DNA of 64,000 bases. Origin: Hyphomicrobiales bacterium (GTDB lineage Bacteria; Pseudomonadota; Alphaproteobacteria; Rhizobiales; Rhizobiaceae). The stretch covers positions 375,410 through 439,409 of the forward strand of contig UBYA01000010.1 in the NCBI GenBank assembly GCA_900469615.1, read 5' to 3'. Positions 45,973 through 54,863 of the stretch are shown here, piece after piece. The notes beneath the pieces were generated by a model. That model was not told where the DNA came from. It saw only the letters and a list, made by a program, of their open reading frames with translations, and made no database searches. How positions within the stretch are numbered: position 1 is the first letter of the stretch; each line of letters starts with the position of its first letter. Made by a program: the position numbers and the translations under genes.

Positions 45973-47544
45973 TTACTTCTCGCCGACAGCGGCTTCCGCT
46001 GCCGCGATCTCGGCCTTGCGCTTGGCAATCGCATCGCCGATCGGCGGACCCTTGAAGCGGCGGCGCTCGAAACCGAACCATACGATGGCCGTCAGGACGA
46101 GGAAGCCGACGGTGATGATGCCGGCCCAGTCGTTCGGCGGCTGGATGCCGAGGACGAAGATGATGATCATTGCGACGATCGACAGCACGGCAAACAGCTT
46201 GAACAGCCCTTCCCCGAGGTTCCATGGACCCATCTTGTCCCACTTCGCCGTACCCCATGCGAAGAGACCGAGCGTGATCGGGATCGCAAAGGAGAAGAAC
46301 AGGAAGATGACGGTGCACGAGACGACGATGGTGTAGACCGGCGTATCGCCGATCGATACCAGCGACGAACCCCAGACGAACAGCACAGCAAGGATCGACC
46401 CCGTCCAGATCGCGGCAACCGGCGTGCGGTATTTCGGGCTGACCCGGGAAAGGGCCTTGGATGCCGGAAGACCGCCGTCGCGCGAGAAGGCGAAGATCAT
46501 GCGGGAAACCGACGTCACCGTCGCAAGGCCGCACAGCCACTGGCTGATGAAGATCAGCACGTACAGGATGTCTTTTACGACAGGATTGACCTGCGCATCC
46601 ATGGCCCAGAAGAACACGTTCCAGCCCTGCTTGGCGGCATCGTCCATATTCGGGAGCATGAGTACGAACGAGCAAAGCATGATATAGCCGAACAGCGCCG
46701 ACCACAGCACCGACGACACCATGCCGCGCGGGACGGAATGGGCAGCCTTGACGGTTTCTTCCGAGGTGTGGGCGGAGGCGTCATAGCCGGTGATCGTATA
46801 GATCGGCAGCAGGAGACCCAGGGCAAAGACCCAGAAACTGGAAACCTGCGGCCAGACCGGCGCCCCCGTTGCCGTGCCGTCGGCGGCGACCGTCGCCAGG
46901 CCGGAATAATTGGTGAAGGTGAAAAGCCGGGCGAAGTCAAAGGAAGGCGCGGCAATCAGGCACACCGCCGCCAGAAGGACGGAGGTCGCGAAAATCAGAT
47001 AGCCGGAAAAGTCCGTGAGCTTCGCCGTGAGACCGATACCCATATGGTTCACGAGCGCCTGAAGGCCGGTGATGATCACCAGGAACACGATACGCAGGAC
47101 CGTGGTGTCGGTCATGTTGAAATAGCCACCGAAGGCACCGACGAAGAAATAATAGGTGCCGACGTTGATCGCGCCCAGAACCGTGACGAGACCCAGAAGG
47201 TTGAACCAGGCCGTCAGCCAGCCGGTAAAGCGATTGCCGAGGATCGAGCCCCAGTGATAGAGGCCGCCCGCGGTCGGATAGGCGGAGCTGATCTGCGCCA
47301 TCGCCACGGCGAAGACCAGAGAAATGAAGCAACCGACAGGCCATCCGATGCCGATCGCAATACCGCCTGCACCGGATGTCGCCTGGGCAAGCGAATTGAT
47401 GCCGCCGGAAAGAATGCAGATGATCGAGAAGGACACGGCGAAATTCGAAAACGAACTCATGCGCCGTTCCAGCTCCTGAGCGTAGCCCATGGAGTGCAGG
47501 ATTTGAACATCCTGCTTCTTGTCTAAGTCTGTATAGTCAGACAT
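45973..47544 (-). CDS. APC-family amino acid/amine permease
   Basis: A 523-residue inner-membrane transporter with 12 hydrophobic segments. The N-terminus has the family loop FAVSFSIICILSGGINSLAQA, then GWPVGCFISLVFAVAMAQISSAYPTAGGLYHW. Segments ITGYDASAHTSEETVKAAHSVP and FAFSRDGGLPASKAL are typical of the GABA/choline/ethanolamine-type APC subgroup. GGGGGAA lies about six bases before the ATG. The gene lies between the FGase-like and the GS-like genes on the same strand and is probably the dedicated uptake system for the amine. Confidence 0.9.
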   Translation of the reverse strand: MSDYTDLDKKQDVQILHSMGYAQELERRMSSFSNFAVSFSIICILSGGINSLAQATSGAGGIAIGIGWPVGCFISLVFAVAMAQISSAYPTAGGLYHWGSILGNRFTGWLTAWFNLLGLVTVLGAINVGTYYFFVGAFGGYFNMTDTTVLRIVFLVIITGLQALVNHMGIGLTAKLTDFSGYLIFATSVLLAAVCLIAAPSFDFARLFTFTNYSGLATVAADGTATGAPVWPQVSSFWVFALGLLLPIYTITGYDASAHTSEETVKAAHSVPRGMVSSVLWSALFGYIMLCSFVLMLPNMDDAAKQGWNVFFWAMDAQVNPVVKDILYVLIFISQWLCGLATVTSVSRMIFAFSRDGGLPASKALSRVSPKYRTPVAAIWTGSILAVLFVWGSSLVSIGDTPVYTIVVSCTVIFLFFSFAIPITLGLFAWGTAKWDKMGPWNLGEGLFKLFAVLSIVAMIIIFVLGIQPPNDWAGIITVGFLVLTAIVWFGFERRRFKGPPIGDAIAKRKAEIAAAEAAVGEK

Positions 47545-47665
47545 GTCATTCCCCCTAAAGCCCGGTCGTCCGCGGGATTGCGGAGAACCTCGTGTCACAT
47601 AAGCCGCAGACGCGTCGCTATGCGGCCTGATCGCAGTTGAGCTGCTCCCCGGGGTCTTTTTCTTT

Positions 47666-48439
47666 TTATGTTCCGGCTTCCAGACTGCTCTGGAGAAGCC
47701 CCGTCAGATAATCGGCCATGACCCCTTGGCCGACGTCATCTCGAATGAGGTCGTTGCGGACCTCGATCATTACGTTGTGCAGGCCATTGGCAAGCCCATG
47801 CAGCTTCAGCGTATGGGTGACGCCATCTTCAGGCCCGTAGGGCTGGTTGCGTTCGGTCCGATAGAGCGGCGCGTCGGCCGCTGCATCCAGCATGCGATCG
47901 GCCAGCCAACGGTCTTCGTCATGCAGAATGCCGAGCTCTACGGCCCGTGGCTTGCCGTTATAGACCGGCGTGAAGCTATGGATCGTCACGATCACGGTTT
48001 TTTGTCCGCGCGCCGCCCTCTCTGTCAGCAGGCCGCGTATCCGGTCGTGGAACGGTATGTAGAGCCCGTCCGTGCGCGCCTGCCTGTCCGCTTCGCCCAG
48101 GTGCTGGTTGCCGGGGATCGTGTAGATCTCGCTCGTCTCCGGCATGGCGCCGGCGCTTTCGGGCGGCCGGTTGCAATCGTAGATAAGGCGCGAAAAGCGC
48201 TGAAAGACCAAAGTCGCATTCAGGCTCGCGGATATTTTTCTTGCCACTGCGAGCGCGCCTGGATCCCAGGCGATATGGCTGGCAAGCGCCTCGGCGGAAA
48301 GCCCGAGATCGCCGAACCGTTCCGGCAAGGCGCGGGAGGCGTGCTCGCAGATGAGCAAAACCGCACTGTCTCCGTCCGGTCTTTCAACCGCGACACAATC
48401 GCCATCCGCCTTCGTCAAAATGCCTTGCTGAGCAAGCAT
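47666..48439 (-). CDS. N-formylglutamate amidohydrolase-family (FGase) protein
   Basis: A 257-residue zinc amidohydrolase-type protein. The zinc-site segments are LLICEHASRALPERFG with the ECH-like Glu-His pair, and VIVTIHSFTPVYNGKPR with the second His. DCNRPPE, GNQHLGEADRQAR and MIEVRNDLIRDD also belong to the family. HutG hydrolyses N-formylglutamate in histidine breakdown, but no hut gene is nearby. Being the first gene of the amine-catabolic run, it may instead remove glutamate from a gamma-glutamyl product. This last step is inference. Confidence 0.82.
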   Translation of the reverse strand: MLAQQGILTKADGDCVAVERPDGDSAVLLICEHASRALPERFGDLGLSAEALASHIAWDPGALAVARKISASLNATLVFQRFSRLIYDCNRPPESAGAMPETSEIYTIPGNQHLGEADRQARTDGLYIPFHDRIRGLLTERAARGQKTVIVTIHSFTPVYNGKPRAVELGILHDEDRWLADRMLDAAADAPLYRTERNQPYGPEDGVTHTLKLHGLANGLHNVMIEVRNDLIRDDVGQGVMADYLTGLLQSSLEAGT

Positions 48440-48536
48440 CGGAGACGCCCCACTGCCGATTAATAAAATCTTTATAAGAAAAGAATTCTTCAGCTTCTCG
48501 CCGCTGTCAACTGGAAACTGAAATTATTTCTTCATT

Positions 48537-48581
48537 TGTGACATTGACTCGAAATGTGACAGCGTTGTTATATCGTGACAG
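48537..48581 (+). promoter_or_regulatory. Promoter with three GTGACA repeats upstream of the RpiR gene
   Basis: (T/C)GTGACA(T/G) occurs at 48537, 48555 and 48574, periods 18 and 19 bases. A TTGACT (48544-48549) and TTATAT (48568-48573), 18 bases apart, form a fair sigma-70 promoter. The repeats flank or overlap its elements. This suggests autoregulation in the 180-base control region that also serves the divergent amidohydrolase gene. The leftmost coordinate may be off by one base. Confidence 0.45.
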
Positions 48582-48619
48582 GAAAGCGGCATAAGACCGT
48601 ACCGGGGAGCAAAAATCGA

Positions 48620-49492
48620 GTGAACCATGCGTCAAAGACAGTTTCTGACGTGATCAACGCGCGCTTTGACACGCTGACGCGCGCCGAAAGGCAGCTCGCC
48701 AAGAGCCTGCTCGACAACTATCCCGTTTCCGGGCTGGGGAGTATCACGACGGTCGCCGAAAATGCCCGCGTCTCGACCCCGACGGTCGCGCGCATGGTGC
48801 AGAAGCTCGGCTACAAGGGCTATCCGGACTTCCAGTCGCATCTTCATCAGGAAGTCGAAGCGACCATCTCCAACCCGCTGACGAAGCACGATCGCTGGGC
48901 ATCGAACGCGCCGGGAACGCATATCCTCAATCGTTTCGCCGATGCCATCATGAGCAATCTGCGCCAGACCTTGTCGGATATCGACGTGGCGCCTTTCGAC
49001 AACGTCGCCACCTTGCTGTCGGAAAGAAAACGCGGGCTCTATTTCGTGGGCGGCCGCATCACGGGGGCGCTTGCCGAGTATTTCTTCACCCATATGCAGG
49101 TCATCCGGCCGAACACGACGCTGCTCTCTTCCAATTCCAGCGCCTGGCCGCAATATGTCCTGAACATGAACCCCGGCGATCTGCTCATCATATTCGATAT
49201 CAGGCGCTACGAGCAGGAAATGGTCAATCTGGCCGCCGCCGCCCGCAGGCGCGGCGCCGAAATCATCGTTTTTACCGACCAGTGGGCAACACCGGCGGCA
49301 AAACATGCAAAGTACACGTTTCGCGTGCAGATCGAGGCGCCCTCGGCGTGGGATTCGTCCGTCGTCACCCTCTTCATCGTCGAAGCCCTGATCGAAGCCG
49401 TGCAAAGCTCGACATGGGACGAGACAAGCGAGCGCATGAAAACGCTGGAAGGTCTTTTCGAACAAACGAAGTTATTTCGCAAACTAAGCTGA
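48620..49492 (+). CDS. MurR/RpiR-family transcriptional regulator
   Basis: A 290-residue regulator. An N-terminal RpiR helix-turn-helix domain (about residues 5-80) has FDTLTRAERQLAKSLLDNYP, TTVAENARVSTPTVARMVQKLGYKGYPDFQ. A C-terminal SIS domain (about 115-265) has LYFVGGRITGALAEYFF, LNMNPGDLLIIFDIRRYE and RGAEIIVFTDQW. SIS-type regulators usually bind phosphosugars, yet this one sits between an amine-catabolic run and an ABC importer, so the effector may be different. GGGGAG lies about nine bases before the chosen GTG. An upstream GTG at 48575 overlaps the promoter repeats and is less likely. Confidence 0.88.
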   Translation: MNHASKTVSDVINARFDTLTRAERQLAKSLLDNYPVSGLGSITTVAENARVSTPTVARMVQKLGYKGYPDFQSHLHQEVEATISNPLTKHDRWASNAPGTHILNRFADAIMSNLRQTLSDIDVAPFDNVATLLSERKRGLYFVGGRITGALAEYFFTHMQVIRPNTTLLSSNSSAWPQYVLNMNPGDLLIIFDIRRYEQEMVNLAAAARRRGAEIIVFTDQWATPAAKHAKYTFRVQIEAPSAWDSSVVTLFIVEALIEAVQSSTWDETSERMKTLEGLFEQTKLFRKLS

Positions 49493-49578
49493 GGGGAAAA
49501 GAAAGCACGAAATAACATGCCATGGGGCAGTGTGAAATGCAGCGGCTGACATACTTGTCGATTAGAAGAAAATCATAT

Positions 49579-49600
49579 GCGTTGTCAGTAAACGCAACGC
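49579..49600 (+). repeat. Inverted repeat GCGTTG-N10-CAACGC before the ABC importer
   Basis: GCGTTG (49579-49584) and CAACGC (49595-49600) are perfect inverted arms with ten bases between. It lies 80 bases upstream of the substrate-binding protein gene. It may be an operator or a leader hairpin; no T run follows. Confidence 0.35.
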
Positions 49601-49679
49601 TTTGAAGCCGTCACACAACCTTCATGTTACGTCATTAACAGCAACGCCAGACACTGAAAACCCAGAAGGAGGAAATACA

Positions 49680-50783
49680 GTGATCTCGAAAGTTCATCGT
49701 CTTCTGACCATTTCTACCGCGATGCTCGTCGCCTCGACCGCCATCGCGGCCGCAGAGCCGAGCGCCGACCTGATCGCCGCCGCCAAGAAGGAAGGCACGC
49801 TGACCACCATCGCGCTGCCCCACAACTGGTGCGGTTACGGCGATCTCATCGCTGCGTTCAAGGCAAAATACGGCATCGACGTCAACGAACTGAACCCGGA
49901 TGCCGGTTCGGGCGATGAAGTCGAGGCAATCCGCGCCAACAAGGGCAACACCGGCCCGCAGGCTCCGGACGTGATCGACGTCGGCCTCTCCTTCGGCCCG
50001 ACCGCCAAGAAGGAAGGCCTGCTGCAGCCTTACAAGGTCTCCACCTGGGACTCCATTCCGGATAGCGCCAAGGATTCCGAAGGCTACTGGTACGGCGACT
50101 ACTACGGCGTTCTCTCCTTCGTCACCAACAAGGACGTCGTGAAGAACCCGCCGAAGGACTGGGCTGACCTCCAGAATTCGGAATACGCCAACACCGTATC
50201 GCTCGCAGGCGACCCGCGTACCTCGAACCAGGCCGTTCAGGCCGTTTACGCCGCCGGCCTGGCTGCCGGCGAAAAGGATGCCGCCAAGATCGGCGCCGCC
50301 GGTCTCGACTACTTCGCCAAGCTGAACAAGGCCGGCAACTTCGTTCCGGTCATCGGCAAGTCCGCCTCGCTCGCTCAGGGTGCGACCCCGATCGTTATCG
50401 CGTGGGATTACAACGGCCTGTCCTGGCGCGACAGCCTGAACGGCAACCCGCCGGTTGACGTTACGGTTCCGGCTTCGGGCGTTATCGCCGGCGTTTACGT
50501 GCAGGCGATCTCCGCCTACGCCCCGCATCCGAACGCCGCCAAGCTCTGGATGGAATTCCTGTACTCCGACGAAGGTCAGGTCGGCTGGCTGAAGGGCTAT
50601 TGCCACCCGATCCGCTTCAACGACCTGGCGAAGAACAAGAAGATCCCGCAGGAACTGCTCGACAAGCTTCCGCCGGCTGCCGCCTATGAAAAGGCCGTAT
50701 TCCCGACGCTCGACGAACAGAACACCGGCAACACCGCGATCACCACGAAGTGGGATTCCGTCGTCGGTTCGAACGTACAGTAA
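49680..50783 (+). CDS. ABC importer periplasmic substrate-binding protein (putative amine/phosphonate/iron type)
   Basis: A 367-residue exported binding protein of the extracellular solute-binding family 1/6 group. The signal peptide is RLLTISTAMLVASTAIAAA (cleavage about residue 24). The body has LIAAAKKEGTLTTIALPHNWCGYGD, FKAKYGIDVNELNPDAGSGDEVE, YYGVLSFVTNKDVVKN and PHPNAAKLWMEFLYSDEGQ. This pattern occurs in binding proteins for iron, thiamine, polyamines and 2-aminoethylphosphonate. The GTG start is supported by AGGAGGAA six bases upstream. Gene context favours an amine-like ligand. Confidence 0.85.
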   Translation: MISKVHRLLTISTAMLVASTAIAAAEPSADLIAAAKKEGTLTTIALPHNWCGYGDLIAAFKAKYGIDVNELNPDAGSGDEVEAIRANKGNTGPQAPDVIDVGLSFGPTAKKEGLLQPYKVSTWDSIPDSAKDSEGYWYGDYYGVLSFVTNKDVVKNPPKDWADLQNSEYANTVSLAGDPRTSNQAVQAVYAAGLAAGEKDAAKIGAAGLDYFAKLNKAGNFVPVIGKSASLAQGATPIVIAWDYNGLSWRDSLNGNPPVDVTVPASGVIAGVYVQAISAYAPHPNAAKLWMEFLYSDEGQVGWLKGYCHPIRFNDLAKNKKIPQELLDKLPPAAAYEKAVFPTLDEQNTGNTAITTKWDSVVGSNVQ

Positions 50784-50798
50784 CCGACTCCAACATGG

Positions 50799-50826
50799 CC
50801 TCCCCGCTTCGGCGGGGAGGTTTTCC
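50799..50826 (+). terminator. Intra-operon attenuator with UUCG loop
   Basis: CCTCCCCGC (50799-50807), loop TTCG, GCGGGGAGG (50812-50820), then TTTTCC. The stem is perfect and GC-rich. Lying between the binding-protein and permease genes, it should reduce or protect transcripts so that binding protein is made in excess. Confidence 0.75.
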
Positions 50827-50856
50827 GTTTTTCTGACGCCGCGGATCGGGCTAATC

Positions 50857-51747
50857 ATGAGCATCGCCACAACATCAACGGTCAGTTCCACTTCCATGAT
50901 CAACAAGCGCGCGGTTGTCGATTGGCTGGGTATCGCTCCCTTCCTGATCTTCGCGCTGTTGTTTCTGATTCTCCCGACGATCTACCTGATCGCGGGCGCG
51001 TTTCTGACGCCTGACGGAAGCCTGACCCTGAAGAATATCGGCGATCTGTTCACGCCGACGATCATGAGCGCCTATTGGATCAGTATCAAGATTTCGGTCG
51101 CCTCGGCGCTCGGCGGTGCGATCATAGGCTTTTATCTCGCCTGGGCACTGGTCCTCGGCGGTCTTCCGACCTGGATCCGCCATGGCTTTCTGACCTTCTC
51201 GGGCGTGGCGTCCAATTTCGCCGGCGTGCCGCTGGCCTTTTCGTTCATCGCGACATTAGGCCGTCAGGGCCTTGTCACCATATTGCTCGCCCATTTCGGT
51301 TTGAACCTTTACTCGACCGGCTTCAATCTGCTCAGCTTCTTCGGCCTCACCATCACCTATATGTACTTTCAGATCCCGCTGATGGTGCTGATCATTACGC
51401 CGGCACTCGACGGCATGAAAAAGGAATGGCGCGAAGCCGCCTCCATCCTCGGAGCGACCAGCCGGCAATATTGGCTCATGGTCGCCTTGCCTATCCTCTG
51501 GCCCAGCCTGCTCGGCACCACGCTGCTGCTGTTCGCCAATTCTTTCGGCGCCATCGCCACCGCGATTGCGCTCACAGGCAGTTCGCTGAATATCGTTCCG
51601 ATCGTGCTCTATGCGCAAATCCGCGGCGACGTGCTGCACAATGCCAATCTCGGCTATGCGCTGGCGCTCGGCATGATCGTCATCACCGGGGTTTCGAATG
51701 TCATCTATATCTTGATGCGCATACGCGCTGAACGGTGGCAGAAATGA
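50857..51747 (+). CDS. ABC importer permease (PotB-like)
   Basis: A 296-residue inner-membrane permease with about six membrane segments, starting MSIATTSTVSSTSMINKRAV. The EAA loop that contacts the ATPase is MKKEWREAASILGATSRQYWLMVALP (about residues 190-215), with the conserved EAA-G pattern. FGAIATAIAL and PIVLYAQIRG belong to the polyamine/iron/AEP-type permeases. Its stop overlaps the ATG of the second permease (ATGA). Confidence 0.9.
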   Translation: MSIATTSTVSSTSMINKRAVVDWLGIAPFLIFALLFLILPTIYLIAGAFLTPDGSLTLKNIGDLFTPTIMSAYWISIKISVASALGGAIIGFYLAWALVLGGLPTWIRHGFLTFSGVASNFAGVPLAFSFIATLGRQGLVTILLAHFGLNLYSTGFNLLSFFGLTITYMYFQIPLMVLIITPALDGMKKEWREAASILGATSRQYWLMVALPILWPSLLGTTLLLFANSFGAIATAIALTGSSLNIVPIVLYAQIRGDVLHNANLGYALALGMIVITGVSNVIYILMRIRAERWQK

Positions 51748-52532
51748 AGTTGCAAAAACTCTTTGCCTGGATCGCGGTTACGATCGGTCTCATTTATTTC
51801 CTGGTGCCGCTCATCGGCACGCTGGAATTTTCGTTGCGCATGCGGCGCAACGCCTACAGCTTCGATGCCTATGCCTCGGTCTTTTCAGACTTCGGCTTCA
51901 TAACCGCCTTCGGCTTTTCGATGCTGATGGCTCTTTTGACCATCATTTTCGGCATGCTTCTCGTCGTGCCCACAGCCTATTGGGTGCGGCTGCGCCTGCC
52001 GCAGATCCGCCCTTTGGTCGAATTCGTTACGCTGATGCCGCTGGTCATCCCCGCCATCGTGATCGTCTTCGGTTATCTGCGCCTCTATAACTCCTCATCG
52101 ATCCTGCCGCTGACGGGTTACAACACGACAACGAACATTCTGCTCGTCTGCTCCTACATTGTGTTATCGTTGCCCTATATGTATCGTTCCGTCGATACGG
52201 CGATGCGTACCATCGATGTCGGCACGCTGACGGAAGCAGCCGAAAGTCTTGGTGCAAAATGGACAACGATCATGTTCAGATGCATCTTTCCAAATGTCAT
52301 GAGCGGTGTGCTTTCCGGAGCGTTCATCACACTCGCTATCGTCATGGGCGAATTCACCATGGCGTCGCTGCTCAATCGTCCGGCATTCGGACCCTATATG
52401 CAGCTGATGGGTGCCAACAGAGCCTATGAGCCCTCGGCCTTGGCGATCATCGCACTTGCCGTCACCTGGCTCAGCATGGGCTTGCTGCAGCTTGTTTCCC
52501 GCTTCTCAAAATCCGCTCCGATTAAGGCATAA
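51744..52532 (+). CDS. ABC importer permease (PotC-like)
   Basis: A 262-residue second permease with about six membrane segments. The EAA loop is IDVGTLTEAAESLGAKWTTIMFRCIFP (about residues 155-180). The segment LMPLVIPAIVIVFGYLRLY is typical of PotC/PhnV-like subunits. The ATG at 51744 overlaps the stop of the first permease, and an in-frame GTG three codons earlier is less likely. Two different permeases indicate a heterodimeric channel. Confidence 0.9.
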   Translation: MKLQKLFAWIAVTIGLIYFLVPLIGTLEFSLRMRRNAYSFDAYASVFSDFGFITAFGFSMLMALLTIIFGMLLVVPTAYWVRLRLPQIRPLVEFVTLMPLVIPAIVIVFGYLRLYNSSSILPLTGYNTTTNILLVCSYIVLSLPYMYRSVDTAMRTIDVGTLTEAAESLGAKWTTIMFRCIFPNVMSGVLSGAFITLAIVMGEFTMASLLNRPAFGPYMQLMGANRAYEPSALAIIALAVTWLSMGLLQLVSRFSKSAPIKA

Positions 52533-52543
52533 GGCTTCTCACC

Positions 52544-53605
52544 ATGGCTTTTCTCGAACTCACCCACATCAAGAAATCCTTCGGCGACGTTCAGGTCGTT
52601 CACGATTTCAACCTGAACATCGAGAAGGGCGAATTCGTCTCCTTCCTCGGACCGTCGGGCTGCGGCAAGACGACCGTGCTGCGCATGATCGCCGGTTTCG
52701 AGACCCCGACGGCCGGCACCTTGATGATCAACGGCAAGGACCAGCGGGCGTTGAAGCCGAACCAGCGCAACATCGGCATGGTGTTCCAGGCCTATGCGCT
52801 GTTTCCGAACATGACCGTGCATGACAACGTCGCTTTCGGCCTCAAGGTCGCCGGCATGTCGAAGCCGGACATCGACAAGCGCGTCAAGGAAATGCTTGCT
52901 CTCATCAAGCTCGATCACCTCGCCGCCCGCTACCCCTACCAGATGTCGGGCGGGCAGCAGCAGCGCGTGGCGCTTGCTCGCGCAATTGCCGTCAAGCCAC
53001 AAGTTCTGTTGCTCGACGAGCCGCTATCTGCGCTCGATGCCAAGATTCGCATCTCGCTGCGCGAGGAAATCCGCGCCATCCAGCAGCAACTCGGCATCAC
53101 CACGGTTTTCGTGACGCACGACCAGGAAGAAGCATTGTCGATCTCCGACCGCATCGTCGTCATGAATGCCGGCCGCGCCGATCAGATCGGCACGCCCTTC
53201 GAAATCTACAATACCCCTGCCACCCGCTTCGTGGCCTCCTTCGTCGGCACGCTGAACCTGATCGAGGGCAAGGTCGTCGATCCGGATAGCAACCGCATCA
53301 TGATCGGCGATCAGGGCATTACCCTGAAGCAATCGGTCACGGCCTACAAGCCGGGCGACACGGTATCGCTCGCCCTGCGTCCGGAAGCCGGTTCGCTGGC
53401 GGAATCGGCCAAGGGCGACACCGCCCTGACGGGCGAAGTCTCCTCGGCGCATTTCCTGGGCTCGGTCATCCGCACCCGCATGAACGTCGGCGGCAACACC
53501 ATTTCCTTCGACATGTTCAACAGTCCCGGAATGATGCCGCCCAGCGTCGGCGAGAAGGTGACGCTGCGCTTCGCTTCATCCGACCTGCTGGTCATTCAGG
53601 ATTGA
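52544..53605 (+). CDS. ABC importer ATP-binding protein (PotA-like)
   Basis: A 353-residue ATPase. Walker A is GPSGCGKTT (about residues 36-44), the Q-loop is in GMVFQAYALFPNM, the signature is MSGGQQQRVALARA, Walker B is VLLLDEPLSALDA, and the switch histidine is in VFVTHDQEEAL. A C-terminal TOBE regulatory domain (about 240-353) contains SLALRPEAG and SSAHFLGSVIRTRMNVGG. This fits the PotA/FbpC/PhnT group. It completes the importer, and a terminator follows. Confidence 0.93.
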   Translation: MAFLELTHIKKSFGDVQVVHDFNLNIEKGEFVSFLGPSGCGKTTVLRMIAGFETPTAGTLMINGKDQRALKPNQRNIGMVFQAYALFPNMTVHDNVAFGLKVAGMSKPDIDKRVKEMLALIKLDHLAARYPYQMSGGQQQRVALARAIAVKPQVLLLDEPLSALDAKIRISLREEIRAIQQQLGITTVFVTHDQEEALSISDRIVVMNAGRADQIGTPFEIYNTPATRFVASFVGTLNLIEGKVVDPDSNRIMIGDQGITLKQSVTAYKPGDTVSLALRPEAGSLAESAKGDTALTGEVSSAHFLGSVIRTRMNVGGNTISFDMFNSPGMMPPSVGEKVTLRFASSDLLVIQD

Positions 53606-53649
53606 CGGCACGCCTCGCATTAAGGGACGGCTTTGGAAAAATATTTGCG

Positions 53650-53679
53650 AACGCCGGGCGAAATGCCCGGCGTTTTTCT
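53650..53679 (+). terminator. Intrinsic terminator of the ABC importer operon
   Basis: AACGCCGGGC (53650-53659) pairs with GCCCGGCGTT (53665-53674) around a five-base loop, followed by TTTC and more T. It ends the RpiR/ABC transcript just before the riboswitch region. Confidence 0.85.
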
Positions 53680-53712
53680 TTGATTTCGTTGCGCAAATGA
53701 TTTTATAGTCCA

Positions 53713-53855
53713 CTCGTTCTCAGGGGGGGGTGCAATTCCCCACCGGCGGTATGGAGATCTTCTCCGAGCCCGCGAGCGCCTTCCGTGTTCGGAAGGGTCA
53801 GCAGATCCGGTGAGAGGCCGGAGCCGACGGTATAGTCCGGATGGAAGAGAGCAAG
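53713..53855 (+). promoter_or_regulatory. FMN riboswitch (RFN element)
   Basis: The conserved blocks are all present in order: GGGTGCAATTCCCCACCGGC, GAGCCCGCGAGCG, GGTCAGCAGATCCGGTGAGA, GGCCGGAGCCGACGGTATA and GTCCGGATGGAAGAGAG. The closing helix pairs CTCGTTCTC (53713-53721) with GAGAGCAAG (53847-53855) with one mismatch. An unusual run of eight G occurs at 53723-53730. Downstream, ACCCTC...GAGGGGT can form a hairpin before ribH, about 90 bases on. The switch senses FMN and lowers expression when it is plentiful; whether at transcription or translation is unclear. Confidence 0.95.
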
Positions 53856-53934
53856 CCGGATCGCACCCTCCGCCGCGCGAGGGGTATTGTCATTCTGCGT
53901 GTTCGCCCAAGGGATATTTGACAGCAACCCTTGA

Positions 53935-54423
<489 letters not shown>

Positions 54424-54482
54424 GCTACATTGGTGGAGGCGCGGTCTTGGCCCGCCTCCATATCCACCAGGGAGAAACGTCT

Positions 54483-54833
54483 GTGACCGTCTTACGCATC
54501 ATCCCAAACCTGCCCGCCGCCGATCCCGATACCGCCCGCCTCTTTTATCATGATCTGCTCGGCCTCGACGTCGTCATGGATCACGGCTGGATCCTCACCT
54601 TTGCCTCGGAGGCACCGACGGTTCCGCAAGTCAGTGTCGCCAGCGAAGGTGGTTCAGGTACGATCGTCCCCGATCTCTCGATCGAGGTCGACGATGTCGA
54701 TACGCTATATCACCGCGCAACGACCATGGGCTTCGGGATCCTCTACGACCTCACGGACGAACCATGGGGCGTCCGCCGTTTCTATGTCCGCGATCCCTTC
54801 GGCAAGGTCATCAATATCCTCTCGCACCGCTGA
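54483..54833 (+). CDS. VOC/glyoxalase-fold protein
   Basis: A 116-residue single-domain member of the vicinal oxygen chelate family, similar to glyoxalase/bleomycin-resistance proteins. It begins MTVLRIIPNLPAADPDTAR and has LFYHDLLGLDVVMDHGWILTFAS, PDLSIEVDDVDTLYHRA and RRFYVRDPFGKVINILSHR. The C-terminal RDPFG-INI and the first-strand residues are typical, but a complete metal-ligand set is not obvious. A GGGAG lies just before the GTG start at 54483. Function unknown. It ends 30 bases before the convergent regulator gene. Confidence 0.78.
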   Translation: MTVLRIIPNLPAADPDTARLFYHDLLGLDVVMDHGWILTFASEAPTVPQVSVASEGGSGTIVPDLSIEVDDVDTLYHRATTMGFGILYDLTDEPWGVRRFYVRDPFGKVINILSHR

Positions 54834-54863
54834 GAAGAGTTCGGCCGACGCAATCCGGTCCGC

